This document shows, piece by piece, positions 8,466 through 16,644 of a stretch of DNA of 36,732 bases. The stretch covers positions 1 to 36,732 of the forward strand of contig CAJQNK010000011.1 in NCBI GenBank assembly GCA_905479655.1, read 5' to 3'. Position 1 is the stretch's first letter. Each line of letters opens with the position of its first letter. The stretch comes from an uncultured bacterium. GTDB taxonomy: Bacteria > Acidobacteriota > Thermoanaerobaculia > Multivoradales > JAHEKO01. The notes beneath the pieces were generated by a model, which was not told the DNA's origin, searched no databases, and was given only the letters and a program-made list of their open reading frames with translations. Both the position numbers and the translations under genes were made by a program.

Positions 8466-8504
8466 GGGTTGGAGGCGGTCTGGTCGTGGGTGTGCAGCCG
8501 GTAG

Positions 8505-8533
8505 TTGACATGGCATTCCTGAGGGTCGATAAT
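8505..8533 (+). promoter_or_regulatory. Near-consensus sigma-70 promoter
   Basis: A perfect -35 TTGACA (8505-8510) is separated by 17 bases from GATAAT (8528-8533, five of six matches to TATAAT). It is the strongest-looking promoter in the window and stands out as AT-rich against a GC-rich background. It drives the tandem HTH protein that starts at 8601, with a leader of about 60 bases containing an AAGGAG ribosome-binding site. Confidence 0.8.
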
Positions 8534-8553
8534 AAAGGTATTGCGTTATTATC
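8528..8553. promoter_or_regulatory. Inverted repeat overlapping the -10 (candidate operator)
   Basis: GATAATAA (8528-8535) and TTATTATC (8546-8553) are perfect 8-bp inverted arms around a 10-base spacer. The left arm contains the -10 hexamer, and the right arm covers the expected start of transcription and early leader. Arm centres are 18 bp apart, close to two helical turns, as expected for a dimeric or two-domain DNA-binding protein. Self-regulation by the downstream HTH/AT-hook protein is an inference; a hairpin in the leader is the alternative. Confidence 0.6.
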
Positions 8554-8600
8554 TGTTGTCATGCAGTCCGATTCAGAATCGAGAAGGAGAGTTCGAAACG

Positions 8601-9278
8601 ATGGCCACTCAGAACAAGCAGCTCTTGACCCTGACGGAGGTTTCCGAAAAGACAGGCATCTCGATGCCGACTCTGCAGCGCTACAAGAAAGCGCATCAGA
8701 GTCGGATTCCCTCCGTCGGGAAGGGGCGTCGTCAGCGCTATCCTGAAGATGCGCTGCCGGTGTTCGAGGAGATCAAGGCCGAGAACATGGCCCGCCGCGG
8801 CCGGCCGCCGAAGAGTGCCGAGGCCAAGCAGAAGAGGAAGGTGCGGGTCGCGAAGGCGAAGGCCGCGTCCAAGCCGACCAGCAAGGCCGCCAAGGCTCCG
8901 TCCGACGGTGCGTCCGACGGTCTCCTGAGCCTGGCCGAGATCGGTCGGGCGACAGGGATCTCGTACCCGACCCTCCTGCGCTATGTCCGCCTCCACCTCG
9001 ACTCCATCCCGCACGAGGGCAGGGGTCGCAAGCGGCGTTACAAGCCGGAGGCCGTCGAGGTCTTCGAGCGTCTGCGCGCATCCAGCAAGCGGGGGCGCAA
9101 GCCCAAGAGCGAGACCGCCAAGGCGGCCGAGAAGAAGGGCGGGAAGGCGAAGGCGTCGAGCGGCGTGGACGCTCGATTGCGTGCCATCGAGAAGGCCCAG
9201 AGCGACCTCGGCAAACAGATCAGGAATCTGGTCGCCAAGCTCGACAGGCCGATCAAGGTGACTCTGTCGAGGCGCTGA
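8601..9278 (+). CDS. Tandem MerR-like HTH protein with two AT-hook-like segments
   Basis: A 225-residue basic protein built from a duplicated module. HTH 1 (about 9-59) contains LTEVSEKTGISMPTLQRYKK and ends in RRQRYPEDALPVFEEIK. It is followed by RRGRPPKSAEAK (65-76), an AT-hook core. After a Lys/Ala linker (77-107), HTH 2 (about 108-159) contains LAEIGRATGISYPTLLRYVR and RKRRYKPEAVEVFERLR, and is followed by KRGRKPKSETAK (163-174). The last 40 residues (about 188-215) look like a short coiled coil. Each HTH resembles the DNA-binding half of MerR/excisionase-type proteins without a sensor domain. The ATG at 8601 follows AAGGAG by about 10 bases; the frame is open slightly upstream but lies in the leader. 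It is monocistronic, facing thiL tail to tail. Function is unknown: chromatin-like or autoregulated DNA-binding protein are both possible. Confidence 0.85.
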   Translation: MATQNKQLLTLTEVSEKTGISMPTLQRYKKAHQSRIPSVGKGRRQRYPEDALPVFEEIKAENMARRGRPPKSAEAKQKRKVRVAKAKAASKPTSKAAKAPSDGASDGLLSLAEIGRATGISYPTLLRYVRLHLDSIPHEGRGRKRRYKPEAVEVFERLRASSKRGRKPKSETAKAAEKKGGKAKASSGVDARLRAIEKAQSDLGKQIRNLVAKLDRPIKVTLSRR

Positions 9279-9291
9279 TCTAGCCTGCCCT

Positions 9292-9325
9292 TGTCACCCG
9301 AGGTGGTCCCAGCCCTCGGGTGACA
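9292..9325. terminator. Stem-loop between convergent genes
   Basis: TGTCACCCGAG (9292-9302) and CTCGGGTGACA (9315-9325) form a perfect 11-bp stem with a 12-base loop. It starts 14 bases after the HTH protein's stop and includes the last codons of thiL on the other strand. Its position between convergent genes suggests a two-way terminator, but neither side has a T run. Confidence 0.5.
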
Positions 9326-10280
9326 GGGTCTCCGTGCGCCCGCGGAGCGAGAGGGCAGCACCGGCGCCCTCCACGATCCTGCCGATGGCGCGGACGCTCG
9401 CCGATCGTGGCGGTCGGGCACCCGCGGGCAGGGTGAAGAGCAGGACGTAGTCTTCGCCGCCGTGGAGTGCGAGGCGGAGTGGGTCCCGATCGAGGGCGCG
9501 GGCGAGCGCCTCGTGTCCCGGCGCCAGGGGCAGCCGGTCCATCTCGACCACGGCGCCCACACCACTGGCCCGACACAGCCGGTCGAGGTCCCGACTCAGG
9601 CCGTCGGAGAGGTCGATCGCGGCGACCCGTCGGCGTCGGCCCAGCTCCACGCCGAGCCGCGTGGCGGGTTCGGGTCGCAGGTGCCGCCGAACGGCCGCGA
9701 GGGCGGCGCGTCCGGCGTCGGCGTCCAGGCGGAGCCGCGGCGGTAGAGAGCTGTGCTCCGGCGTCATCCGAGCGCCTCGAGCGACCAGCTCGCGACCGAT
9801 CGCCGACTCTCCGAGGGTTCCCGAGAGCCACAGTCCGTCGCCCGGACGCGCCGCTTCCCGCCGCAGCCACCGGCCCCGGGGCGGGCGCTCACCGATCAGC
9901 GTCAGGCTCAGGTGGAGACGCTCGGAGCGAGCCAGGTCGCCCCCGGAGAGCTCGACGCCGTGGCGTTCGCAAGCCGCGGCCAGGGACCGCAGGAGGGCTC
10001 GCCGGTCCGTCGTCGGGGGGCCGGCGAAGGCCAGGAAGGCCCACCGGGGTGTAGCGCCGACCGCCGCCAGGTCCGACAGGTTGACGGCCAGGAGACGCTC
10101 GGCGACGACGGCCGGGTGAAGGTCGGGGACGAAGTGCACCCCTTCGATCTGGTGGTCGACGGTGACGGCCCGCTCGCGGCCCGCCGGCAGGAAGGCGGCG
10201 TCGTCTCCGATCCGGCTCTGTGGATCCAGGGTCCGGAGCCAGGCTACGAGGCCATTCTCGTCGAGGGTCTCAGGGGCCAC
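9294..10280 (-). CDS. thiL: Thiamine-monophosphate kinase
   Basis: A 328-residue ThiL, which phosphorylates thiamine monophosphate to the active cofactor thiamine pyrophosphate. The ATP/Mg motifs GDDAAF (25-30), VDHQIEGVHF (41-50), NLSDLAAVGA (67-76), SGGDL (112-116), IDLSDGLSRDL (222-232) and GGEDYVLLFT (274-283) are all present and in order, and the length is normal. The start is the GTG at 10280, with GGGAGG a little upstream. It lies 33 bases after lon on the same strand, so it is probably the last gene of nrdR-lon-thiL. No other thiamine gene is in the window. Confidence 0.94.
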   Translation of the reverse strand: MAPETLDENGLVAWLRTLDPQSRIGDDAAFLPAGRERAVTVDHQIEGVHFVPDLHPAVVAERLLAVNLSDLAAVGATPRWAFLAFAGPPTTDRRALLRSLAAACERHGVELSGGDLARSERLHLSLTLIGERPPRGRWLRREAARPGDGLWLSGTLGESAIGRELVARGARMTPEHSSLPPRLRLDADAGRAALAAVRRHLRPEPATRLGVELGRRRRVAAIDLSDGLSRDLDRLCRASGVGAVVEMDRLPLAPGHEALARALDRDPLRLALHGGEDYVLLFTLPAGARPPRSASVRAIGRIVEGAGAALSLRGRTETLSPEGWDHLG

Positions 10281-10313
10281 CTCGGGCGACCTCCCGTGTC
10301 GGCGCGGCCGGGT

Positions 10314-12734
10314 TCACGGCCGCTTTCCGCGACCGCGTGCCGTGGCCTCCCGATCGGTCAAGCCGGAGCCTCGGCCGGCCCGCCGACGGAGCAGCGCGAT
10401 CTCGAGCACCTCGTCGACGCTCTCGACCCAGCGCATCCGGAGCCCCTTGCGGAGCTCGGGTGGGATCTCGCCGATGTCCCGCCGGTTCAGGGAGGGTAGG
10501 ACGATCTCGCGCAACCCCGCCTGGCGCGCGGCGAGCACCTTCTCCTTCAGCCCGCCCACGGCGAGGACGTCTCCGCGCAGGGTGATCTCGCCGGTCATGG
10601 CGACTTTCCTCCGCACGGCGCGGCCGGTGACGACGGACGCCAGGGCCGTCGCGATGGTGATCCCTGCGGAGGGGCCGTCTTTGGGAATGGAGCCGGCCGG
10701 GGCGTGGATGTGCAGGTCGTGCCGAGCGAAGAAGTCGGTCGGAAGGCCGTTGCGGTCGCAGTAGCCGCGGGTGAAGCTGAGCGCGGCCTGCGCCGACTCC
10801 CGCATCACCTCCCCCAGCCGGCCAGTCAGCAGCAGCTCGCCCTTGCCGGGGACGGCCATGGCCTCGATGAACAGCAGGTCGCCTCCCGCCGCGGTCCAGG
10901 CCAGGCCCGTGGCCACTCCCACCCGATCGCGCTCGAGGAGATCATCCGCGGCGAAGCGCGGCGGCCCCAGGAGCTTCTCCAGCTGGCGCTCTCCGACCTC
11001 GATCCTGCGCCGTCGTCCCCCGGCGATCTGGACGGCGGCCTTGCGACAGATCCGGGCGAGCTCCCGTTCGAGATTTCGCAGACCCGCCTCCCGCGTGTAG
11101 TCGTCCACGACCCGGCGCAGCGCCTCCGGCGAGATGGTGAGGCGGCCCTTGTCGAGGCCGTGCTCCCGGATCTGTTTGGGCAGGAGGTGGCGACCGGCGA
11201 TCGCCAGCTTCTCCTCCGTGGTGTAGCCCGAGAGGCGGAGCACCTCCAGGCGGTCGAGGAAGGCCGGCTGGATCGGATCGGTGAGGTTGGCCGTGGCGAT
11301 GAAGAGGACCCGGGAGAGGTCGTAGTCGACGCCGAGATAGTGATCTCGGAAGGCCGAGTTCTGCTCCGGATCGAGGACCTCGAGGAGGGCCGACGAGGGG
11401 TCGCCGCGGAAGTCGGCGCCGAGCTTGTCGATCTCGTCGAGCATGAACACCGGGTTGCTGGTTCCCGCATGGTGGATCCCCTGGAGGATCCGGCCTGGCA
11501 GGGCGCCGACATAGGTCCGTCGATGTCCCCGGATCTCCGCTTCGTCGCGCACGCCGCCCAGGGAGATGCGGGCGAACTCGCGATCCAGGGCCCGGGCGAT
11601 CGACCGTCCGAGGGAGGTCTTGCCGACGCCGGGAGGGCCGACGAAGCACAGAATGGGCCCGCGTGACGCCGGGTTGAGCTTGCGCACCGCCAGGACCTCG
11701 AGGATCCTCTCTTTGACCGGCTCGAGGTCGTAGTGGTCCTCGTCCAGGATCGTCCGGGCGCTCTCCAGGTCGAGACGGTCCTCGCTCGTCCGCTCCCAGG
11801 GCAGTCCGGTGAGCCACTCCAGATGACCCCGGATCAGGGCCGTCTCGGCGCTGTCGGGGTGCGACCGCTCCAGACGCCGGACCTGTCGTTGCAGCTCCTC
11901 CCTGGCATCGTCCGAGAGTCCCCGCTCGTCGGCCTGACGCCGGTAGCCGGCGATCTCCGCCGCGAGATCGTCGCCTTCGCCGAGCTCTTCCTGGATGGCG
12001 CGGAGCTGCTGCCGCAGAAAGTACTCCCGCTGACTCCGGTCCATCTCGTCGCGTGCGTGGATCGACAGTTCCTGCTGCACCGTCAGCAGCTGGATCTCCC
12101 GCGCCAGCAGGTCGTTCACCCGGCGCAGGCGCTCCCCCGGGTCCAGGGTCTCCAGGATCTCCTGCGCGGTGACCGCCGAGAGCTCGAGGTTGCTCGCGAC
12201 CAGGTCCGCAAGACGACCGGCGTCGTCGACCTGCCCGCTGATCATCAGGACCTCCGGCGACAGCTGGCGGCCGAGGCTCGCCACCTTCTCGACCCCGTCA
12301 CGCACGCTGCGGAAGAGGGCCTCGGCCTCCAGGGAGCGCTCCTCGACCACCGTCTCGTCCAGCGGGTGGATCTGGGCCTGGAGGAACGGCTCCACCTGGC
12401 TCATGTGCTCGACGCGGGCGCGGCTGAGACCCTGGACCAGGATCCGCAGGCGGCCGTCCGGGAGCTTGAGCATCCGCATGATGACCGCGACGGTGCCGAT
12501 CTCGTGCAGGTCGTCGATGCCGGGCTCCTCCGCGTTGCCCTCCCGTTGCGAAACGAGCAGCACGAAGCGGCCGTCGGCGAGTGCGCGATCCACGGCCAGG
12601 GCGTTCCTCTCCTCACCGATCGAGAGAGGCAGGATCGTGTACGGGAAGACGACCGTCTCCTTCAGGGGAAGGACCGGCAGAAGATCCGGGATCGACAGCC
12701 CTTCGTCGCCCGTCAGGTCGTCGATGTTGCGCAA
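10314..12734 (-). CDS. lon: ATP-dependent protease Lon (LonA type)
   Basis: An 806-residue LonA, a homohexameric cytoplasmic AAA+ protease degrading misfolded and regulatory proteins. The N-terminal substrate domain (about 17-215, starting LLPVLPLKETVVFP) is followed by a coiled-coil region (215-340). The AAA+ domain carries Walker A GPPGVGKT (366-373) and Walker B FMLDEID (430-436). The protease domain (about 600-785) has catalytic Ser689 in PKDGPSAGIT and Lys732 in GGLKEKV, spaced 43 residues apart as in E. coli Lon. A basic C-terminal tail of about 25 residues (RRRAGRGSG to the end) is extra. The gene starts ten bases after the nrdR stop. Given the heat-shock genes nearby it may share stress control, but no operator was found. 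Confidence 0.97.
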   Translation of the reverse strand: MRNIDDLTGDEGLSIPDLLPVLPLKETVVFPYTILPLSIGEERNALAVDRALADGRFVLLVSQREGNAEEPGIDDLHEIGTVAVIMRMLKLPDGRLRILVQGLSRARVEHMSQVEPFLQAQIHPLDETVVEERSLEAEALFRSVRDGVEKVASLGRQLSPEVLMISGQVDDAGRLADLVASNLELSAVTAQEILETLDPGERLRRVNDLLAREIQLLTVQQELSIHARDEMDRSQREYFLRQQLRAIQEELGEGDDLAAEIAGYRRQADERGLSDDAREELQRQVRRLERSHPDSAETALIRGHLEWLTGLPWERTSEDRLDLESARTILDEDHYDLEPVKERILEVLAVRKLNPASRGPILCFVGPPGVGKTSLGRSIARALDREFARISLGGVRDEAEIRGHRRTYVGALPGRILQGIHHAGTSNPVFMLDEIDKLGADFRGDPSSALLEVLDPEQNSAFRDHYLGVDYDLSRVLFIATANLTDPIQPAFLDRLEVLRLSGYTTEEKLAIAGRHLLPKQIREHGLDKGRLTISPEALRRVVDDYTREAGLRNLERELARICRKAAVQIAGGRRRRIEVGERQLEKLLGPPRFAADDLLERDRVGVATGLAWTAAGGDLLFIEAMAVPGKGELLLTGRLGEVMRESAQAALSFTRGYCDRNGLPTDFFARHDLHIHAPAGSIPKDGPSAGITIATALASVVTGRAVRRKVAMTGEITLRGDVLAVGGLKEKVLAARQAGLREIVLPSLNRRDIGEIPPELRKGLRMRWVESVDEVLEIALLRRRAGRGSGLTDREATARGRGKRP

Positions 12735-12744
12735 GAGAGCTCCG

Positions 12745-13203
12745 TCAGTTGCGGTGATGGAGGAGGCCCTTGAGCTCCTCCATGAAGGACTCGATGTCCT
12801 CGAACTTCCGGTAGACGGAGGCGAAGCGGACGTAGGCCACCTGGTCGAGTTGCCGCAGACGCTCCATCACCTCGGCGCCGATCGCCTGGGTCGAGATCTC
12901 GCGCTCCTCGCTTTCCTGCAGCAGATTCTCGACCGCGGTCACGACCTCCTCGAGGCTCTTCGCCGGGACCGGCCGCTTCTCGCACGCCTTGCGCAGACCG
13001 TCCATGAGCTTCCGGCGATCGAAGGTCTGGCGGGTGCCGTCGTTCTTGATCACCATGTAGGGGATGTCCTCGATGGCCTCGTAGGTCGTGAAGCGACGAT
13101 CGCAGGCCAGGCACTCCCGCCGTCGACGGATGGTGTGTCCGTCGCGGCTCTCCCGCGAGTCCACGACCCGGTCGTCGTTCTCCGAACAGAACGGGCACCT
13201 CAC
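12745..13203 (-). CDS. nrdR: Transcriptional repressor NrdR
   Basis: A 152-residue NrdR, a zinc-ribbon/ATP-cone repressor that controls ribonucleotide reductase genes according to the nucleotide pool. The zinc ligands are Cys3, Cys6, Cys31 and Cys34 (RCPFC and ECLAC). The ATP-cone begins at about residue 50 ([16 protein letters not shown]). The start is taken as the GTG at 13203 because GGGGGAG lies six bases upstream and because NrdR normally begins with MxCPxC; the open frame extends to 13305 without family similarity. It heads a tight cluster with lon. No nrd gene is in the window, and no NrdR box was identified. Confidence 0.95.
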   Translation of the reverse strand: MRCPFCSENDDRVVDSRESRDGHTIRRRRECLACDRRFTTYEAIEDIPYMVIKNDGTRQTFDRRKLMDGLRKACEKRPVPAKSLEEVVTAVENLLQESEEREISTQAIGAEVMERLRQLDQVAYVRFASVYRKFEDIESFMEELKGLLHHRN

Positions 13204-13301
13204 GGAGCACTCCCCCGGAGTTCCCGGCCGGCGCCGACGGAGGTTGTCGCCCGGCGCCGCGACCGGCGGGACCCGACACCGAGCAGGAGCATCTGTCGAG
13301 A

Positions 13302-14348
13302 TCACTCCTCGGAGTCGAGGTCGATGTGGAGCCTGAGCGAGATCGGCGTCGGTCGGTGGTCGTCTCCGACTTCGAGATCCAGGCTCGGGATCACCTCGCT
13401 GACCTGCCTCGTGGAGTCCTCCAGTTGCAGGCTGAAGGAGAAACGCCGGGCGCTCTCTAGCTCGTCACGGCTCAGGTTCATGCGAATCTCGCGGGAGATC
13501 TCGCGATGTCCGTTGGGCTGGCGCTCGGCGCGTGGACGGATACCGTGCAGCGTCCTCTGGCGGATCTGCTCGAACTCCTCGAGAGCCGCCTGGACGCGGC
13601 TGCGCTTCGGCGGGCGGTCGCCCCGCGTCTCCACGCTCCGCTCGGGCGGCGCGACCGGGGCGGCCGTGGCGACGGAGGTCGCCGGCTTCTCGCTCTCCGA
13701 TCCCGCCAGTCGGGCGGCGGCTACGGCGTGGCGACGTCGGCGCGGCTCCCGGTTGGGCTCGGCGATGCGCTCGCGCAGTGATCGCAGGGTCAGCTTCGAG
13801 ACCGCCTTCAACGTCTCGAAGACGCCGAGGCCGGTGACGGCCGAGGCCTCGAACGACGGCCAGCCGCCGGTGTTCAGGCTCTCGTCCAGCTCCTCGACGC
13901 TGCGGATGTCGGGGAGGTCGCGCTTGTTGTACTGGAGGACCAGCGGGATGGTCCCCGTCGTGAGATCGAGCTCGGCGAGGTTCTCCTCGAGGTTGCGAAA
14001 GGAGTCCAGGTTCGCCTGCGCCATCGGGCGCTGGGAGTCCGCGACGAACACCACGCCGTCCACGCCCTTGAGGACCAACTTGCGGGTGGTGTTGTAGAAC
14101 ACCTGGCCGGGCACGGTGTACAGCTGGATGCGGGTGCGGAAGCCGCCGATCGAGCCCACCTCGATCGGCAGGAGGTCGAAGAACAGCGTCCGATCCGCCT
14201 CGGTCTCCAGGAGCACCATCTCGCCTCGGGAGCCCGAGCTCGTGTGGTCGTAGATGTATTGCAGGTTGGTGGTCTTGCCGCCCAGCCCAGGGCCGTAGTA
14301 GACGACCTTGGCGGTCATCTGCATCGTGCTGTAGTTGAAAGCGACCAT
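13302..14348 (-). CDS. mglA: MglA-like small GTPase with a C-terminal extension
   Basis: A 348-residue protein whose first 195 residues are a full MglA-type GTPase, the polarity switch for type IV pili and gliding machinery. The P-loop is GPGLGGKT (19-26), preceded by [16 protein letters not shown] (76-85) is the MglA-type switch II, lacking the usual DxxG Asp. [11 protein letters not shown] (96-106) and NKRD (141-144) complete the nucleotide site. Residues 196-250 form a basic, Ala/Pro/Arg-rich linker, and 251-348 a further segment with [16 protein letters not shown] and a strand-rich end ([13 protein letters not shown]). MglA itself is about 195 residues, so the extension is unusual. The ATG at 14348 begins the conserved [15 protein letters not shown]. 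Neither an MglB nor a Roadblock gene is adjacent. Confidence 0.88.
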   Translation of the reverse strand: MVAFNYSTMQMTAKVVYYGPGLGGKTTNLQYIYDHTSSGSRGEMVLLETEADRTLFFDLLPIEVGSIGGFRTRIQLYTVPGQVFYNTTRKLVLKGVDGVVFVADSQRPMAQANLDSFRNLEENLAELDLTTGTIPLVLQYNKRDLPDIRSVEELDESLNTGGWPSFEASAVTGLGVFETLKAVSKLTLRSLRERIAEPNREPRRRRHAVAAARLAGSESEKPATSVATAAPVAPPERSVETRGDRPPKRSRVQAALEEFEQIRQRTLHGIRPRAERQPNGHREISREIRMNLSRDELESARRFSFSLQLEDSTRQVSEVIPSLDLEVGDDHRPTPISLRLHIDLDSEE

Positions 14349-14430
14349 CGCTGGGAGTCGTGGCTTTCCGTCTCGTTCTCGGAACAGGAACTCCGGTCGG
14401 CATCGGCCCGCCGGTTCCGGAGGATCAATC

Positions 14431-14459
14431 AGCGTAACACCGGGCTGCGGGGGGGTCAA
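14431..14459 (-). promoter_or_regulatory. Sigma-70-type promoter for mglA
   Basis: Read on the minus strand, TTGACC (14454-14459) is followed after exactly 17 bases by TACGCT (14431-14436). The -35 matches five of six consensus bases; the -10 is weak. The predicted leader to the ATG at 14348 is about 75 bases. Confidence 0.5.
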
Positions 14460-14481
14460 GAAACCCTGTTCTGACGGCAAC

Positions 14482-15405
14482 TTACGAGTTACGAGAGTCA
14501 CTCCCGGAAGGCTCCGCCCGCCCCCGCGGCGAACGCGAACCGAGGCTGCGCCGCAGCCGCTCCCGACCCTCGACCTGGCTGGCCGGGGCGCTCGCCCGGA
14601 CCTGTCGCAGGGTCTCCAGCGCCACGGCCTCGACCGTCGCCGCGAGCTCCGGCAGGACCTCCCGGAGAATCCCGAGTTGTGCCTCGACCGTCTCGGCCTC
14701 GCCCCGACTCACCGGCCCGGTGATCGCCTCCGCGGGCGTCGAGACGCGGCCGGCGGCCTCGACGGCGCCGCGCGCCAGCTCGACGTAGCCGCCCACGACC
14801 TCGGCCGGCAGATCGGCGGCCCGGGCGATCGCGGCCGCCACCGCCAGGAGCGTCGTGACGCCGCCCGCCGCGAGAGAGGCGGCGAGGTGGTAGAGGGGCC
14901 GCTTCGGTGCGGGCACGACGCCGCTCCGGGCCGCCCAGGCCGAGGCCAAGCGGCGTCCGAGCTCGATCGCCTCGGGGTCGCCGTCGAGGGCCAGGAAGAT
15001 CCCGTCGGCCTCGGCCAGGCCCGCGGCGGCCCGGGGGAACGCCTTGAGCGGATGCAGGGTTCCGACCCGCGTCCCCCCGGCGCGCAGAGGCTCCAGGACC
15101 TCGGCGCCCGACCCCCCGGCGGTATGCAGGGCGCAGTCGGCCTGCGGGCGCAGCGCGAGGCTGCGTGCCAGCGGCTCGAGGGCCGGCTCCGGGACGGCCA
15201 GCAGTAGGAGGTCCAGTCCTTCGCTCGACAGATCCGAGGCAGCGCACGGTTGCGCGCCGAGCTCCCGCGCCAGGGAGTCGGCGCCGCTCGCCCGCGAAGC
15301 CGCGACCCAGGTCAACGTCGCGCCTCGAGCGGTCGCCCAGCGCGCCAGGCTCGTGCCGACGCGACCGGGGCCCACGAGGGCGACGCGGAGGTCCGAGAGG
15401 GGCAC
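14482..15405 (-). CDS. Rossmann-fold/DUF2520 domain oxidoreductase-like protein
   Basis: A 307-residue protein of the DUF2520 family. The N-terminus is a Rossmann dinucleotide-binding fold (LRVALVGPGRVGTSLARW, about 5-22), followed by a middle region with LLLLAVPEPAL and LHTAGGSGAEVL. The C-terminal half is the helical DUF2520 domain (about 130-280, with GTLHPLKAFP, YHLAASLAAGG and AITGPVSRGEAETV). It resembles pyrroline-5-carboxylate reductase and NADP-dependent oxidoreductases, but no reaction is established for the family, so none is assigned. The GTG at 15405 directly precedes the Rossmann strand; the frame is open far upstream through the hrcA region without similarity. It is divergent from hrcA across 129 bases. 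Confidence 0.85.
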   Translation of the reverse strand: MPLSDLRVALVGPGRVGTSLARWATARGATLTWVAASRASGADSLARELGAQPCAASDLSSEGLDLLLLAVPEPALEPLARSLALRPQADCALHTAGGSGAEVLEPLRAGGTRVGTLHPLKAFPRAAAGLAEADGIFLALDGDPEAIELGRRLASAWAARSGVVPAPKRPLYHLAASLAAGGVTTLLAVAAAIARAADLPAEVVGGYVELARGAVEAAGRVSTPAEAITGPVSRGEAETVEAQLGILREVLPELAATVEAVALETLRQVRASAPASQVEGRERLRRSLGSRSPRGRAEPSGSDSRNS

Positions 15406-15507
15406 GGGAGGGACGATAGCGCACGGCGGGCCACGACTCCGGCGGCGACCGTCTCCCGTTCGGCGCCCGGGGCTCCCCGATCGACGAGGTTCCGCGGGTC
15501 CGTGGGT

Positions 15508-15516
15508 TGGTAAGAT
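15508..15516 (+). promoter_or_regulatory. Extended -10 element for the hrcA operon
   Basis: TGGTAAGAT (TG, one base, TAAGAT at 15511-15516) lies 18 bases before the hrcA ATG. No convincing -35 hexamer is at 16-18 bases upstream. No CIRCE-like inverted repeat (TTAGCACTC with its complement) is present between 15406 and 15534. Confidence 0.45.
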
Positions 15517-15534
15517 CCGCTCCGAGGATCGATC

Positions 15535-16644
15535 ATGACGAAGGCTCCCGAAGCGAAGGTCCCCCCGAAAGGCCCGCTCTCCGATGATGGGCTGTCGCCC
15601 AGGCACCGCGAGGTCCTCAAGGACGTGATCCGCACCTTCATCGCCTCGGGTGAGCCCGTGAGCTCCCGGGCCGTGGCCAAGACCCATGCCGAGGGCCTCT
15701 CCTCGGCGACCATCCGGAACGTGATGGCGGACCTGGAGGAGGTGGGGCTCCTGCGTCAGCCGCACACGTCGGCCGGCCGCGTGCCGACCCGCAGGGCCTA
15801 CCATCTGTACATCGACTCCCTGATGGGACCCTCGTCGGTGTCGGCGCGCGAACGGCGTTACATCCGCGAGAGTCTCGAGCCCGCCGATTCGGAGCGGCTC
15901 ATGGGAACCGCCAGCCACCTGCTGAGCGAGCTGTCACACCAGATCGGCATCGTCATGACTCCCGCCGTCGGCGAGACGGTGCTCCGGGCGGTGGATCTGG
16001 TTCCCCTCATGGGCTCCCGGGTGCTCTGCGTGGTCGTCTCGGCGACGGGGTTCGTGGACAACAAGGTGATCGACACCGGCTGTCGGATGGGGCGCGAGGA
16101 GCTGATCCGGATTTCCAACTACCTGACCCGACACTTCGGTGGGCTGACCCTGCGGGAGATCCGCTCCCGCATCCTGGAGCTCATGTCGGAGGAGCGGGCC
16201 AAGATGGATCGGTTGCTGGCGAACGCGATCCTGGTCGCGGGCCAGGCCCTGAGGGACGGTCCCGATCCCAACCTGCTGGTGGAGGGCACGTCGGCCATGC
16301 TGCGGCTCCCGGAGCTGGCGGACGTCGAGAGGGTCCGGCGCCTGCTGGACACCTTCAGCGACAAGGCGGCGTTGGTCACCATCCTCAACCAGCTCATCGA
16401 CGGCCGGGGGGTCCGGGTGCTCATCGGCGACGACAGCAACGTAACCTCCGACCTCGACTTCAGCCTGGTGGCCACGCGCTACGGGGTGGGAGATCGCACC
16501 CTGGGGACGCTGGGGATCTTCGGGCCGTCACGGATGGAGTATCAACGGGTGGTGCCGCTCGTCCACTACCTCGGGGACGCGGTGAGCCGGGCGCTGGAGC
16601 TGGTGTACGACGAGGGAGACATGAACGACAGGGGGCAGGGATGA
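15535..16644 (+). CDS. hrcA: Heat-inducible transcription repressor HrcA
   Basis: A 369-residue HrcA, repressor of class I heat-shock genes. The winged helix-turn-helix spans about 20-95: LSPRHREVLKDVIRTFIASG, then SSATIRNVMADLEEVGLLRQ (56-75) with the wing HTSAGRVPTRRAYHLYID (77-94). The GAF-like and dimerisation regions follow, with the conserved GPSRMEYQRVVPLV near the C-terminus. The ATG at 15535 sits behind GAGGATCGATC. The stop overlaps the grpE start (ATGA). HrcA normally binds CIRCE operators; none was seen ahead of hrcA or dnaK. Confidence 0.97.
   Translation: MTKAPEAKVPPKGPLSDDGLSPRHREVLKDVIRTFIASGEPVSSRAVAKTHAEGLSSATIRNVMADLEEVGLLRQPHTSAGRVPTRRAYHLYIDSLMGPSSVSARERRYIRESLEPADSERLMGTASHLLSELSHQIGIVMTPAVGETVLRAVDLVPLMGSRVLCVVVSATGFVDNKVIDTGCRMGREELIRISNYLTRHFGGLTLREIRSRILELMSEERAKMDRLLANAILVAGQALRDGPDPNLLVEGTSAMLRLPELADVERVRRLLDTFSDKAALVTILNQLIDGRGVRVLIGDDSNVTSDLDFSLVATRYGVGDRTLGTLGIFGPSRMEYQRVVPLVHYLGDAVSRALELVYDEGDMNDRGQG

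Noticed and set aside
8298..8504. A 68-codon frame in the gap after the permeases, and a lipobox-like LLGC in another frame
   Set aside because: Gly/Pro/Arg-rich, no ribosome-binding site, no signal peptide in a consistent frame; better read as intergenic DNA with a stem-loop.
12169..14097. A 642-codon plus-strand frame opposite lon, nrdR and mglA
   Set aside because: Ser/Arg-rich antisense translation of three clear genes; no domain similarity.
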